Assembly (NCBI GenBank): GCA_030432505.1
Contig: JAUIHA010000046.1
Span: forward strand, 1 to 6,472
Length of the DNA: 6,472 bases
Source: a bacterium
GTDB taxonomy: Bacteria; Babelota; Babeliae; Babelales; RVW-14
Direction of reading: 5' to 3'
The position numbers and the translations under genes were made by a program. This document shows positions 1-5,754 of the stretch, piece after piece (the first letter of the stretch is position 1; every line of letters starts with the position of its first letter). The notes under the pieces are model-generated. The model saw only the letters and a program-made list of their open reading frames with translations. It ran no database searches and was not told the DNA's origin.

Positions 1-2
1 CG

Positions 3-716
3 TGTGGTATTGAGTGTTATATGGTCAATGCACGTGGGCATGGAAAATCAGGAACGAGTGATGACGATGAGACAGTCTATTTGCTTGAAGAGTCTGGTAA
101 ACATTTGGCACATGCACCAAGCCCTAAGCAAGCCTGGCGAGATGTTGGTACAATGATTCAAGAGGTTAAAAGACAACACCCCACAGCTAAAGTGTACTTA
201 CTAGGACACTCTTTTGGCGGGGCGCTATGTCTCAATTATTTATATCATTGTAAGCCTGAAGCTGATGGCGTTGATGGGCTTTTTCTAGTCGATTCGTTTT
301 TGGGGGCATTAGCCGGAAATTTTAAGAAGGGTGAGGGGAGTGAGACAATACTAAAGAAAAAGGGTGCGGTTAACAAATGGCTTCTTCTTTTAGATTTTCT
401 TACGTGTGGTCTATGTTGTGGTGGTTGCCGGGTTACAAAAGAATTTAAATATATGGATTATACGGCCAATATGTTTAACGCCTTTAATATGTTGAACACT
501 AAATCACGATTCAAAAAACTCGATATTCCTATAGCTATGGTTGCAACCAGAACAAGTACCTCTTATGATGCACAGAGGTCTTTCAAATATTTGGAGTATG
601 TTAAAACTCCTGACCAGTTTAAGAGCAGGGCAGTAATTGAAGATTTTGATGCTCTACCAAGGCATGTTGTAGGGGTATTGCGATGTTTCTATAAGTTGAA
701 AAGTGACTCAAATTAA
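3..716 (+). CDS. Alpha/beta hydrolase (lysophospholipase/monoacylglycerol-lipase-like), 5' end outside window, possibly inactive
   Basis: The frame is open from base 3. CGIECYM there aligns with DSIACYM of the second hydrolase (977-2023), so the gene starts upstream and the ATG at 21 is internal. Counting residues from that ATG, RGHG is at 5-8 and the nucleophile-elbow motif GHSFG at 62-66 (Ser64); PSPKQAW and YLEYVKTPDQF are also shared with the second hydrolase. Between RGHG and PSPK this copy carries about 15 extra residues, rich in acidic side chains. The strand that ends in GAGDEVF in the other copy reads ATRTSTS here, so the catalytic Asp appears to be lost, although Asp183 four residues on could substitute. 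His215 may be the triad His. A cysteine cluster, CxxCCxxC, sits at 129-136, where the other copy has one Cys. The family hydrolyses ester bonds, often of lipids; the substrate is unknown. The fold is clear, activity is doubtful. Confidence 0.85.
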   Translation, partial: CGIECYMVNARGHGKSGTSDDDETVYLLEESGKHLAHAPSPKQAWRDVGTMIQEVKRQHPTAKVYLLGHSFGGALCLNYLYHCKPEADGVDGLFLVDSFLGALAGNFKKGEGSETILKKKGAVNKWLLLLDFLTCGLCCGGCRVTKEFKYMDYTANMFNAFNMLNTKSRFKKLDIPIAMVATRTSTSYDAQRSFKYLEYVKTPDQFKSRAVIEDFDALPRHVVGVLRCFYKLKSDSN

Positions 717-734
717 GCCTCATTTGCGAAATGA

Positions 735-789
735 AAAAACCTGCTTTAGACTAGAAAAACCGTATAATTTTAGTTTTAAGCAGGTTTTT
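735..789 (+). terminator. Long hairpin between the first hydrolase and the small gene; terminator or translational switch
   Basis: The arms 735-757 and 768-789 form 21 base pairs. There are 12 perfect pairs (AAAAACCTGCTT with AAGCAGGTTTTT), one T-T mismatch, six more pairs including one G-U, a bulged G754 and three A-T pairs, with a 10-nt loop. The flanking A-run and T-run resemble a rho-independent terminator for the upstream hydrolase. However, the right arm also contains AAGCAGG (778-784), the only Shine-Dalgarno-like sequence for the ATG at 790, which directly abuts the stem. It may therefore block or gate translation of the next gene. A TATAAT lies mostly in the loop (763-768), without a convincing -35 box. 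Confidence 0.6.
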
Positions 790-1038
790 ATGTATTGTCA
801 GTATTATCAAGCTCACGTGAATAGAAAAAAAGCATGGTTTGTTGTTGGCGCATTCCGCAACGAGGAAAATATTGCTTTTGCTCGAGCTCTCGACAAAGAG
901 TCGAGCCTTTTTGAATTTTTTGTGCCCCCAGCGTATGAACAACACTTTGTAAGTTTCATGGAGTATCTTAACAAAAATGGTTATGTCTTGGATTTCGAAA
1001 AAAAAGAAAATCGTGTTAAAAGCGAACCGCTTGAGTAA
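790..1038 (+). CDS. Small conserved-looking hypothetical protein (82 aa), possibly DUF4911-like
   Basis: The ATG at 790 is chosen because AAGCAGG lies 5 nt upstream. An earlier in-frame ATG at 703 would overlap the preceding hydrolase and run through the hairpin. The product has no signal peptide or membrane segment. It looks like one small alpha/beta domain: strand AWFVVGAF, helix RNEENIAFARAL, strand SLFEFFVPP, helix AYEQHFVSFMEYLNKNG, strand YVLDFEK. This order, with an Asp at the end of the first helix and a VPP turn, recalls DUF4911, a short family of unknown function; this is from memory and tentative. The 3' end overlaps the next hydrolase frame by up to 62 bp. Composition and regular structure argue for a real gene; the function is unknown. 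Confidence 0.6.
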   Translation: MYCQYYQAHVNRKKAWFVVGAFRNEENIAFARALDKESSLFEFFVPPAYEQHFVSFMEYLNKNGYVLDFEKKENRVKSEPLE

Positions 1039-2023
1039 CATTTTCACCCTTTTATTCTTAATGGCTACTATGACTCCTTCTTCCTTTGCGGATAAAAAAA
1101 CAGAAAAAATATTGTGGAAAAAAGTTCCCGACACCACGCACGTCACATTAAAGCAGCCTGAATTTATCAAGGCAACTGATGGTGTAAAGCTTGCCTACTA
1201 TACCTTTTTGCCAAAAGGCGAACCAACATCAGTCGTGCTTTTATATCACGGCGGTGGTGCGTACATTAGCAAGGTGTATCAGCAAATTGGTTGGCAGCTT
1301 GCAAAAACAGATTCAATTGCTTGTTATATGGCAGATGTTCGTGGTCATGGACATTCTGGTGGCCCTCGCGGTGACGCGCCAAGCCCAAAGCACGTGTGGC
1401 AAGATATTGATGATATGGTAAAGCTGGTAAAACAAAAACATCCACAAGCCAATGTGTTTCTTGCTGGGCACTCTGCAGGCGGTGGTTTGTCGCTGAATTA
1501 CTTAAGCAATTTTACACAAAAATCTGTTGATGGTGTGTTGTTACTTGCGCCCTATCTTGGCCCAAATTCAGGGATTTTCCGTGCTGATGAATATGGCAAA
1601 CGTAAAAACAAATTTGTGAACGGTGTGCGCCGTTTGCCGTTTATTGTGAATTGGTTATCATTTGGGTTGTTATGTGGTAATAGTAGGGCGATTACCTTTA
1701 ATTATACAGATAAACAACTTGCTGCAAATCCCGGCTTAACAAAATATTATACGGTGAACATGTCGCTTGCTGGTTCTGTGTGGGATACAAAAAAATGTTT
1801 TGAAAATCTTTCACTTCCTATAGCACTTTTCATTGGTGCAGGTGATGAAGTGTTTAATCCCAAATTGTCGTTGCAGTACTTGGACTATGTGCAAACGCCT
1901 GATCATCTTGTAGAAAAGCAATTGATTCCAAATGAGCGACATCTTTCAATACTTTCGGTTATTCATAAAAATATTATTGATGTTGTACAAAAATGGGAAA
2001 AAACCTTAAAAGGAGAATCGTGA
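977..2023 (+). CDS. Secreted alpha/beta hydrolase (serine lipase/esterase family), intact triad
   Basis: Up to 348 aa. Residues 8-38 form a Sec signal peptide: a basic stretch (KKKK...KANR), a hydrophobic core IFTLLFLMATM, and a likely cleavage after SFA before DKK, so it probably acts in the periplasm or outside the cell. The hydrolase domain shows the oxyanion-hole HGGG (91-94), RGHG (122-125), nucleophile elbow GHSAG with Ser166, Asp290 in GAGDEVF and His322 in NERH, a complete triad. It is most like monoacylglycerol lipase/lysophospholipase ('hydrolase_4') proteins; the substrate is unknown. The start is uncertain. ATGs at 977 and 983 lack a Shine-Dalgarno and overlap the small gene by 62 or 56 bp. 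GTG at 1013 would give a standard 27-residue signal peptide and a 26-bp overlap. ATG at 1061 avoids overlap but destroys the signal peptide. It is a paralogue of the first hydrolase, and its stop overlaps the VOC gene's start. Confidence 0.88.
   Translation: MVMSWISKKKKIVLKANRLSNIFTLLFLMATMTPSSFADKKTEKILWKKVPDTTHVTLKQPEFIKATDGVKLAYYTFLPKGEPTSVVLLYHGGGAYISKVYQQIGWQLAKTDSIACYMADVRGHGHSGGPRGDAPSPKHVWQDIDDMVKLVKQKHPQANVFLAGHSAGGGLSLNYLSNFTQKSVDGVLLLAPYLGPNSGIFRADEYGKRKNKFVNGVRRLPFIVNWLSFGLLCGNSRAITFNYTDKQLAANPGLTKYYTVNMSLAGSVWDTKKCFENLSLPIALFIGAGDEVFNPKLSLQYLDYVQTPDHLVEKQLIPNERHLSILSVIHKNIIDVVQKWEKTLKGES
2008..2017 (+). promoter_or_regulatory. Ribosome binding site that fixes a GTG start for the VOC gene
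   Basis: AAAAGGAGAA is the strongest Shine-Dalgarno in the left block. GGAG ends 4 nt before GTG at 2020. It lies inside the last codons of the preceding hydrolase, so ribosomes ending at TGA 2021-2023 can restart at the overlapping GTG. The in-frame ATG at 1993 lies upstream of this site and the ATG at 2035 is about 19 nt past it, so both fit worse. Confidence 0.7.
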
Positions 2024-2409
2024 AATTTAATTCAATGACGCCAAACTTGATGGTAAATGATGTGACTGAAACAGTAGAGTTTTACAAAAAACATTTTGGG
2101 TTTGAAGTTATCATGCAAGTGCCTGAAGAGGGTGCTACACAATGGGCGATGATTCAAAAAGATAATGCCCTTATTATGTTGCAATCACAAGAAAGTCTTC
2201 AAGAAGATATTCCTCATTTTGAAGGAAAATCGGTTGGTTCTTCACTTACGTTTTATTGCGACGTTGATGACGTTGAAGGGATGTACGCTAAACTCAAAGA
2301 TTCACTTCCATTAGTGCTTGATATGAGAACAACCTTTTATGGACGCAAAGAATTCGCGGTGCAAGACTGCAATGGCTATGTTCTGATGTTTTCCCAAGAA
2401 ATGAATTAA
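2020..2409 (+). CDS. VOC superfamily protein (glyoxalase/bleomycin-resistance/dioxygenase-like)
   Basis: 129 aa from GTG, which overlaps the TGA of the upstream hydrolase as GTGA. The length and layout match a single two-module VOC protein. The first beta-alpha-beta module starts with MTPNLMVNDVTETVEFYKK and continues through FGFEVIMQV. The second starts with SLTFYCDVDDVEGMYAKL and ends with the typical FAVQDCNGYVLMFSQ, equivalent to the usual 'F.v.DPdGn.l.f' pattern. VOC proteins are metal-dependent lyases, isomerases or dioxygenases, or metal-free antibiotic-binding proteins; which applies here cannot be told. There is no signal peptide, so it is cytosolic. The position suggests co-expression with the hydrolase, not necessarily a shared pathway. 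Confidence 0.85.
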   Translation: MKFNSMTPNLMVNDVTETVEFYKKHFGFEVIMQVPEEGATQWAMIQKDNALIMLQSQESLQEDIPHFEGKSVGSSLTFYCDVDDVEGMYAKLKDSLPLVLDMRTTFYGRKEFAVQDCNGYVLMFSQEMN

Positions 2410-2440
2410 AAAAAAGGGCTGCATTATGCAGCCCTTTTTT
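2410..2440. terminator. Bidirectional rho-independent terminator between the VOC gene and gltX
   Basis: GGGCTGCA (2416-2423) pairs with TGCAGCCC (2427-2434) across a TTA loop. The stem is extended by six A-T pairs from the flanking A-run and T-run. It follows the VOC stop directly on the plus strand. On the minus strand the gltX stop codon (2439-2441) overlaps its edge, so one hairpin can end both convergent transcripts. Confidence 0.93.
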
Positions 2441-3869
2441 AGTTAAGTGCTTTTTGTAAACGCTTTCTAATTTTTTCTGGTTCCAGAAGTTTAAATAAAT
2501 CATTCATGCCAATACCGCTAAATGTTTCAGCTAAAATGTAGCGCACTGATGATAATACTTCTTTCATCTTCAAATCAGACGCTTTTATTTTCGCTTTAAG
2601 CTCTTTTAAAAACTCTTCTGGTTTTTCAACGCTATGAAGTTCACTACGAATTAAATCTAAGATTTTTTCAGCATTATCACCCATGGTTGATTTAAAGAGG
2701 TTTGCATCAAAGCGTGGGTCTTGGAAGTAAAATGCTAATAACTGTTTGACTTCGACAAGTGTTTTAATTTCTGGCTTGATAGCAATAATTAGCTCATTAA
2801 GTTTTTCTTGATTAAGAGTTACACTTTCTGGGTGTGCTTCATGTACATACGGCATAACAGAAGCAATAAGTTCATGATCAGCAAGCTTACTTACCCACTG
2901 GTGGTTAATCCATGTTAGTTTTTCAAGATCGTATTTAATTGAGCTGCTGCTCGGAATTTTTTCAAAGTTAAATGTTTGTGCAAAATCATGCACCGATTGA
3001 ATTTCCTTTTCAAACGATCCGCCAATAATCGTCAAATAATTAACAATTGCTTGTGGTAAAAATCCTGCATTTTGTAAATCATGCAGGGTAAAGCCAAAGT
3101 CACGCTTTGAAAGTTTTTCACCGTTTTGATTACAGATAATTGGCAAGTGCCAGAAGGTTGGCAACTTGAGCATAAATGCGTCATACAATGCCGCTTGTAG
3201 GGCTGTGTTACTTAAGTGATCTTCACCACGAATAACGTGTGAAATTTCCATTAACCAGTCGTCAACAAAGTTGGTAAAAATGAAGGTGAATGAACCGTCT
3301 TGACGAGTAATGGCAAAGTCAGAAAAGTTTTTCATTTCAAACGAAATGGTACCTTTTGCTAAATCTTTGATATCAAGAATTTGATGTTCATTAACTTTTA
3401 CGCGCCAAATGTATGGTAACTTTGCATCAAGTTTGCGTTGAATTTTGTCTTCAGAAATCAGCGCGCAGGTACGGTCGTACCGTGGTGGTTGCCCTGCTGC
3501 ACGTTGACGTTCACGCATGGTATCAAGACGCTCTTTGCTGCAAAAGCAACGATACGCTTTGTTGTGTCCTGCAAGTTCTGTAAGTTTTTCAGCATACAGC
3601 TGTGTGCGTTCTGTTTGAAAGTAGGGGCCGTATTCACCGCCAGCAAGTGGTCCTTCATCGTAGCCAAGGCCTAGCCATTTGAGGTGAATGATAATTTTCT
3701 TTTCTGCTTCTACCACATTGCGCTGGGTGTCGGTATCTTCCATACGCAATACAAACGTGCCATTTTTTTGACGTGCAAACAGATAATTCATGAGTGCTGC
3801 ACGAACGTTGCCAAGATGCATAATGCCGGTAGGTGATGGTGCAAAGCGAACGCGAATTTTGTTTTTCAT
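2439..3869 (-). CDS. gltX: Glutamyl-tRNA synthetase (class I)
   Basis: 476 aa, normal for bacterial GluRS. It charges tRNA-Glu with glutamate in the cytosol. The N-terminus VRFAPSPTGIMHLGN carries the HIGH-type signature as HLGN (18-21). The KMSKS-type signature is KLSKR (252-256). The core includes RMEDTD (42-47), FVDDWLMEISHVIRGEDHL and the helical C-terminal anticodon-binding half. Cys108, Cys110 and Cys135 match the spacing of the zinc knuckle seen in some GluRS enzymes, but the fourth ligand is not obvious. The start is supported by GAAGGA (3877-3882 on the plus strand) 7 nt upstream. Whether it also misacylates tRNA-Gln cannot be read from sequence. It is single and convergent with the VOC gene, sharing the terminator; upstream it is divergent from the PLP-enzyme gene. 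Confidence 0.97.
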   Translation of the reverse strand: MKNKIRVRFAPSPTGIMHLGNVRAALMNYLFARQKNGTFVLRMEDTDTQRNVVEAEKKIIIHLKWLGLGYDEGPLAGGEYGPYFQTERTQLYAEKLTELAGHNKAYRCFCSKERLDTMRERQRAAGQPPRYDRTCALISEDKIQRKLDAKLPYIWRVKVNEHQILDIKDLAKGTISFEMKNFSDFAITRQDGSFTFIFTNFVDDWLMEISHVIRGEDHLSNTALQAALYDAFMLKLPTFWHLPIICNQNGEKLSKRDFGFTLHDLQNAGFLPQAIVNYLTIIGGSFEKEIQSVHDFAQTFNFEKIPSSSSIKYDLEKLTWINHQWVSKLADHELIASVMPYVHEAHPESVTLNQEKLNELIIAIKPEIKTLVEVKQLLAFYFQDPRFDANLFKSTMGDNAEKILDLIRSELHSVEKPEEFLKELKAKIKASDLKMKEVLSSVRYILAETFSGIGMNDLFKLLEPEKIRKRLQKALN

Positions 3870-3905
3870 TGATGCATCCTTCTTTTTATTTTTTTCCCTT
3901 GGTTT

Positions 3906-3936
3906 ATTATAGGTGTCATGCTGTTTGTAGAGTGAA
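3906..3936 (-). promoter_or_regulatory. gltX: Candidate gltX promoter
   Basis: On the minus strand a perfect TATAAT occupies 3906-3911, about 37 nt upstream of the gltX ATG, which leaves a short leader containing the ribosome binding site. The best -35 match is TTCACT (3931-3936) at a long 19-nt spacing. The -10 is convincing, the -35 weak. Confidence 0.45.
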
Positions 3937-3944
3937 GTTACTTG

Positions 3945-4020
3945 GATGTCATTCTGAACTTGATTCCCCCTACGCCCAGGTGGCTTCGGAGGGCAGGTCA
4001 GGATCCAAATATAATTCCTT
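3945..4020 (+). repeat. Repeat copy R1: divergent member with 32-nt internal insert
   Basis: The left part (3945-3965) matches the GATGTCACCCTGAGCTTGTTT of copies R3 and R5 at 17 of 21 positions. The right part matches them again: TCAGGATCC (3998-4006) has one change and TCCAAATATAATTCCTT (4004-4020) is identical to R5. A 32-nt stretch (3966-3997), relatively GC-rich, sits where the hairpin loop would be. It lies between the divergent gltX and PLP-enzyme genes. An open frame through it is a by-product of the repeat. Confidence 0.75.
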
Positions 4021-4083
4021 TATTCTATAAGTATACCATAGCTGAAGAAAATATGATTATTTGCAAAAGAGCGACTGGAGACA

Positions 4084-5100
4084 ATGAGCACACATAACGT
4101 TTATGAAAATATTTTGGATTGTATTGGAAACACCCCACTCGTCAAGCTTGACTGCTTTGATGTCAAACCAACGGTGTATGCAAAACTTGAATATTTGAAC
4201 CCAGGCGGAAGCATTAAAGACCGTGCAGCGCTTTATATGATTCAAAATGCTGAAAAAGAAGGGCTGTTAAAGCCTGGAGGGACTATTGTTGAAGCGTCTT
4301 CGGGTAACCAAGGAATTGCGCTAGCAATGATTGGTGCGCTTAAGGGATACAACGTTATCATTACCGTACCTGACCGAACCGCTCTTGAAAAAATTGAAGT
4401 ACTTCGTGCGTATGGTGCAAAAGTGTATGTGTGTCCAACCACTGACTCACATCATGATAGTCATGGATATCATGCTACTGCTGAAGAATTAGTCCGTACC
4501 ATTCCGGGTGCATTTATGCCAAATCAGTATTACAACAAAGCAAACGCGCAAGCACATTATGAGACTACCGGTAAAGAAGTTTGGGAGCAAACACAAGGCA
4601 ATGTTACACACTTTGTTACTGGTGCAGGAAGTTGTGGCACGGTGTCTGGTGTGGGTCGTTATTTGAAAGAAAGAAAACCAAGCGTAAACATTATTGGTGT
4701 TGATGCGGCAACATCATTTTATTCAAGCACGCAGCCAAAAGCGTATGCTGTTGAAGGGCTTGGCATTGATGTGAAAAGTGAAGTGCTTGATGAAAGTGTG
4801 ATTGATGAAATAGCACCAATTACTGATGCTGATGCATTTTCAATGACGCGCAAACTTGCACGTGAGTATGGCCTGCTTGTTGGTATTAGCAGCGGGGCAG
4901 TGATGCATGTTGCGCTTGAAAAAGCAAAACAACTTTCAGTAGATGATGTTATGGTGGTGGTGCTTGCCGACTCTGGTCGCGCATATTTGAGCAAAGTGTT
5001 TTCAAGCCAGCCGGGTATTCCTGCGAGTGAGAGGCTTGAAGGTGCAAAAAAATCTGAATCCTTCGACAAGCTCAGGATGAGCGGGATAGAGCAAAAATAA
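4084..5100 (+). CDS. Cysteine synthase / cystathionine beta-synthase family PLP enzyme
   Basis: 338 aa, fold-type II PLP enzyme. Such enzymes replace the beta substituent of (acetyl- or phospho-)serine with sulfide or another nucleophile. The PLP Lys is K45 in GGSIKDR. The phosphate-binding loop is GAGSCGTVSG (180-189), and GISSGA (267-272) lies near the pyridine ring. NQYYNKANAQAHYETTG and DSGRAYLSKVFS resemble the catalytic core of cystathionine beta-synthase more than classical CysK; no CBS regulatory domain follows. The substrate loop reads SSGNQG (72-77) where TSGNTG is usual, so the substrate may differ. SbnA-type 2,3-diaminopropionate enzymes, as I recall, also have an SSGN loop. The last ~15 residues (SESFDKLRMSG...) come from repeat R2. 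GGAG lies 3 nt before the ATG, closer than usual. It stands alone, flanked by repeats on both sides. Confidence 0.88.
   Translation: MSTHNVYENILDCIGNTPLVKLDCFDVKPTVYAKLEYLNPGGSIKDRAALYMIQNAEKEGLLKPGGTIVEASSGNQGIALAMIGALKGYNVIITVPDRTALEKIEVLRAYGAKVYVCPTTDSHHDSHGYHATAEELVRTIPGAFMPNQYYNKANAQAHYETTGKEVWEQTQGNVTHFVTGAGSCGTVSGVGRYLKERKPSVNIIGVDAATSFYSSTQPKAYAVEGLGIDVKSEVLDESVIDEIAPITDADAFSMTRKLAREYGLLVGISSGAVMHVALEKAKQLSVDDVMVVVLADSGRAYLSKVFSSQPGIPASERLEGAKKSESFDKLRMSGIEQK
5055..5084 (-). repeat. Repeat copy R2 inside the 3' end of the PLP-enzyme gene
   Basis: On the minus strand it reads CATCCTGAGCTTGTCGAAGG within 5055-5084, sharing CCTGAGCTTGT with R3, R4 and R5 but with another right arm. ATCCT and AGGAT (5058-5062, 5073-5077) can pair. 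Read on the plus strand it gives the peptide ESFDKLRMSG at the enzyme's C-terminus. Sequences of this type are widespread dispersed repeats in bacteria, from general knowledge. Confidence 0.75.
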
Positions 5101-5116
5101 TCTGCAGATAGGTAAT

Positions 5117-5145
5117 TTGTATATTTTTATAAAACCCTATAGAAT
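5117..5145 (+). promoter_or_regulatory. Promoter-like boxes in direct-repeat copy A
   Basis: TTGTAT (5117-5122), 17 nt, then TAGAAT (5140-5145). The same pair recurs at identical spacing in copy B, in a stretch where neighbouring bases have changed. If functional it would transcribe the GIY-YIG gene with a leader of about 100 nt that contains the R3 hairpin. Confidence 0.35.
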
Positions 5146-5196
5146 ACTGCTAATACTCAGTAGATATCATTGAGTTAAAATAAATTTTGTATAACA

Positions 5197-5230
5197 CAAG
5201 ATGTCACCCTGAGCTTGTTTCTCAGGGTCT
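5197..5230 (+). repeat. Palindromic repeat copy R3
   Basis: ACCCTGAG (5206-5213) and CTCAGGGT (5221-5228) form a perfect 8-bp stem around the 7-nt loop CTTGTTT. Bases 5197-5229 are identical to those at R5. No T-run follows, so this is not a standard terminator. It ends about 25 nt before the GIY-YIG start and, with R4, forms an inverted pair around that gene. Confidence 0.9.
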
Positions 5231-5254
5231 AAATATTTTTCCTTTTTGATCAAT

Positions 5255-5545
5255 ATGAAAAAATATCATATTTATATTTTGAGCAATCAACGCAGGGGAA
5301 CCTTATACATTGGAGTGACTGGTAATCTTGCTTTGAGAATGCAGCAACATAAACAAAAGAAAATAAAAGGTTTTACTCAAAAATATTCTCTGGATCAGCT
5401 TGTGCATGCAGAAGAATACAATTCCATTTATGATGCGCTAGAAAGAGAAAAACAGCTCAAGCGTTGGCAAAGGCATTGGAAAATTAATTTAGTTGAGCGA
5501 AGTAATCCTGAGTGGAGAGACTTATATGCGAGTGATAGTGACTAA
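5255..5545 (+). CDS. Stand-alone GIY-YIG endonuclease-domain protein (UPF0213/YhbQ-like)
   Basis: 96 aa, essentially one GIY-YIG domain. The two signature triplets are HIY (5-7) and YIG (18-20). The catalytic Arg is R28 in LALRMQQHK, followed by H32. The metal-binding Glu is E65 in EREKQLKRW, and NPEWRDL (84-90) is the usual family ending. These domains cut DNA using one divalent metal; the job of the short stand-alone members is largely unknown. The ATG at 5255 is preferred over an in-frame TTG at 5246 because family members begin with a short M-K-x-Y run. No Shine-Dalgarno is visible; the upstream sequence is the tail of the repeat. The gene is enclosed by R3 and inverted copy R4 and by the 557-bp-spaced direct repeats, which suggests that nuclease and repeats move or spread together. 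Confidence 0.92.
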   Translation: MKKYHIYILSNQRRGTLYIGVTGNLALRMQQHKQKKIKGFTQKYSLDQLVHAEEYNSIYDALEREKQLKRWQRHWKINLVERSNPEWRDLYASDSD

Positions 5546-5547
5546 AT

Positions 5548-5594
5548 AAGGAATTATATTTGGACCCTGAGAAACAAGCTCAGGGTGACGTCTT
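5548..5594 (-). repeat. Palindromic repeat copy R4, inverted, just after the GIY-YIG stop
   Basis: The reverse complement matches 5755-5801 (R5) at 46 of 47 positions. The 8-bp stem is at 5564-5571 and 5579-5586. It begins 2 nt after the nuclease stop codon. It is opposite in orientation to R3, so the gene sits between inverted repeats. Unlike copies A and B, it lacks the longer upstream part of the unit. Confidence 0.92.
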
Positions 5595-5672
5595 GGATTG
5601 TATGTTTATATACAGTTTCTAACTGTTCAGTTCTTGGATGGTTATGCACAAGTATAAGTTTTGAATTGATAG
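5595..5672. other. Intergenic spacer between R4 and direct-repeat copy B
   Basis: AT-rich and without a credible coding frame. It holds two short dyads: TGTAT/ATACA (5599-5603, 5610-5614) and AACTG-TT-CAGTT (5621-5632). Neither has a T-run or matches an operator I recognise. Confidence 0.4.
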
Positions 5673-5673
5673 T

Positions 5674-5702
5674 TTGTGTATTTTTATTGAACACAGTAGA
5701 AT
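5674..5702 (+). promoter_or_regulatory. Promoter-like boxes in direct-repeat copy B
   Basis: TTGTGT (5674-5679), 17 nt, then TAGAAT (5697-5702), matching copy A in position and spacing. It would drive dapF with a leader of roughly 100 nt carrying the R5 hairpin. Confidence 0.35.
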
Positions 5703-5754
5703 ACTGCTAATACCTGGTAGACAGTATTGAGTTGAAATAAATTTTATATAACAC

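Larger units (their letters stand above)
5116..5247 (+). repeat. Long direct repeat, copy A (upstream of the GIY-YIG gene)
   Basis: Bases 5116-5229 align without gaps to 5673-5786 (offset 557), 100 of 114 identical by hand count. Weaker similarity (14 of 18) continues to 5247, just before the GIY-YIG start codon. The unit contains a promoter-like pair of boxes near its left end and the palindromic repeat R3 at its right end. Its partner, copy B, lies directly before dapF. With copy B it brackets the nuclease gene. Confidence 0.9.

Noticed and set aside
881..905. Small hairpin CTCGAC/GTCGAG inside the small gene, followed by a T-run
   Set aside because: Short 6-bp stem within coding sequence; the T-run encodes conserved-looking Phe residues, so a terminator role is not convincing.
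751..1170. Minus-strand frame of 139 codons opposite the small gene and hydrolase start
   Set aside because: It spans the plus-strand hairpin arm and two supported plus-strand genes, has poly-Phe/Lys low-complexity content and no recognisable domain.
3833..4030. Plus-strand 65-codon frame crossing the gltX start and repeat R1
   Set aside because: Half is antisense to gltX and the rest is translated repeat; no domain or ribosome site.
4719..5069. Minus-strand 116-codon frame opposite the PLP enzyme
   Set aside because: Ser/Thr/Ala-rich antisense shadow of a well-supported gene.
5206..5228. R3/R5 hairpins as rho-independent terminators
   Set aside because: The stems lack a downstream T-run on either strand and occur before genes as often as after them.
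5246..5254. TTG start for the GIY-YIG gene at 5246
   Set aside because: It has no ribosome site and adds three residues not expected at the family N-terminus; the ATG at 5255 fits better.
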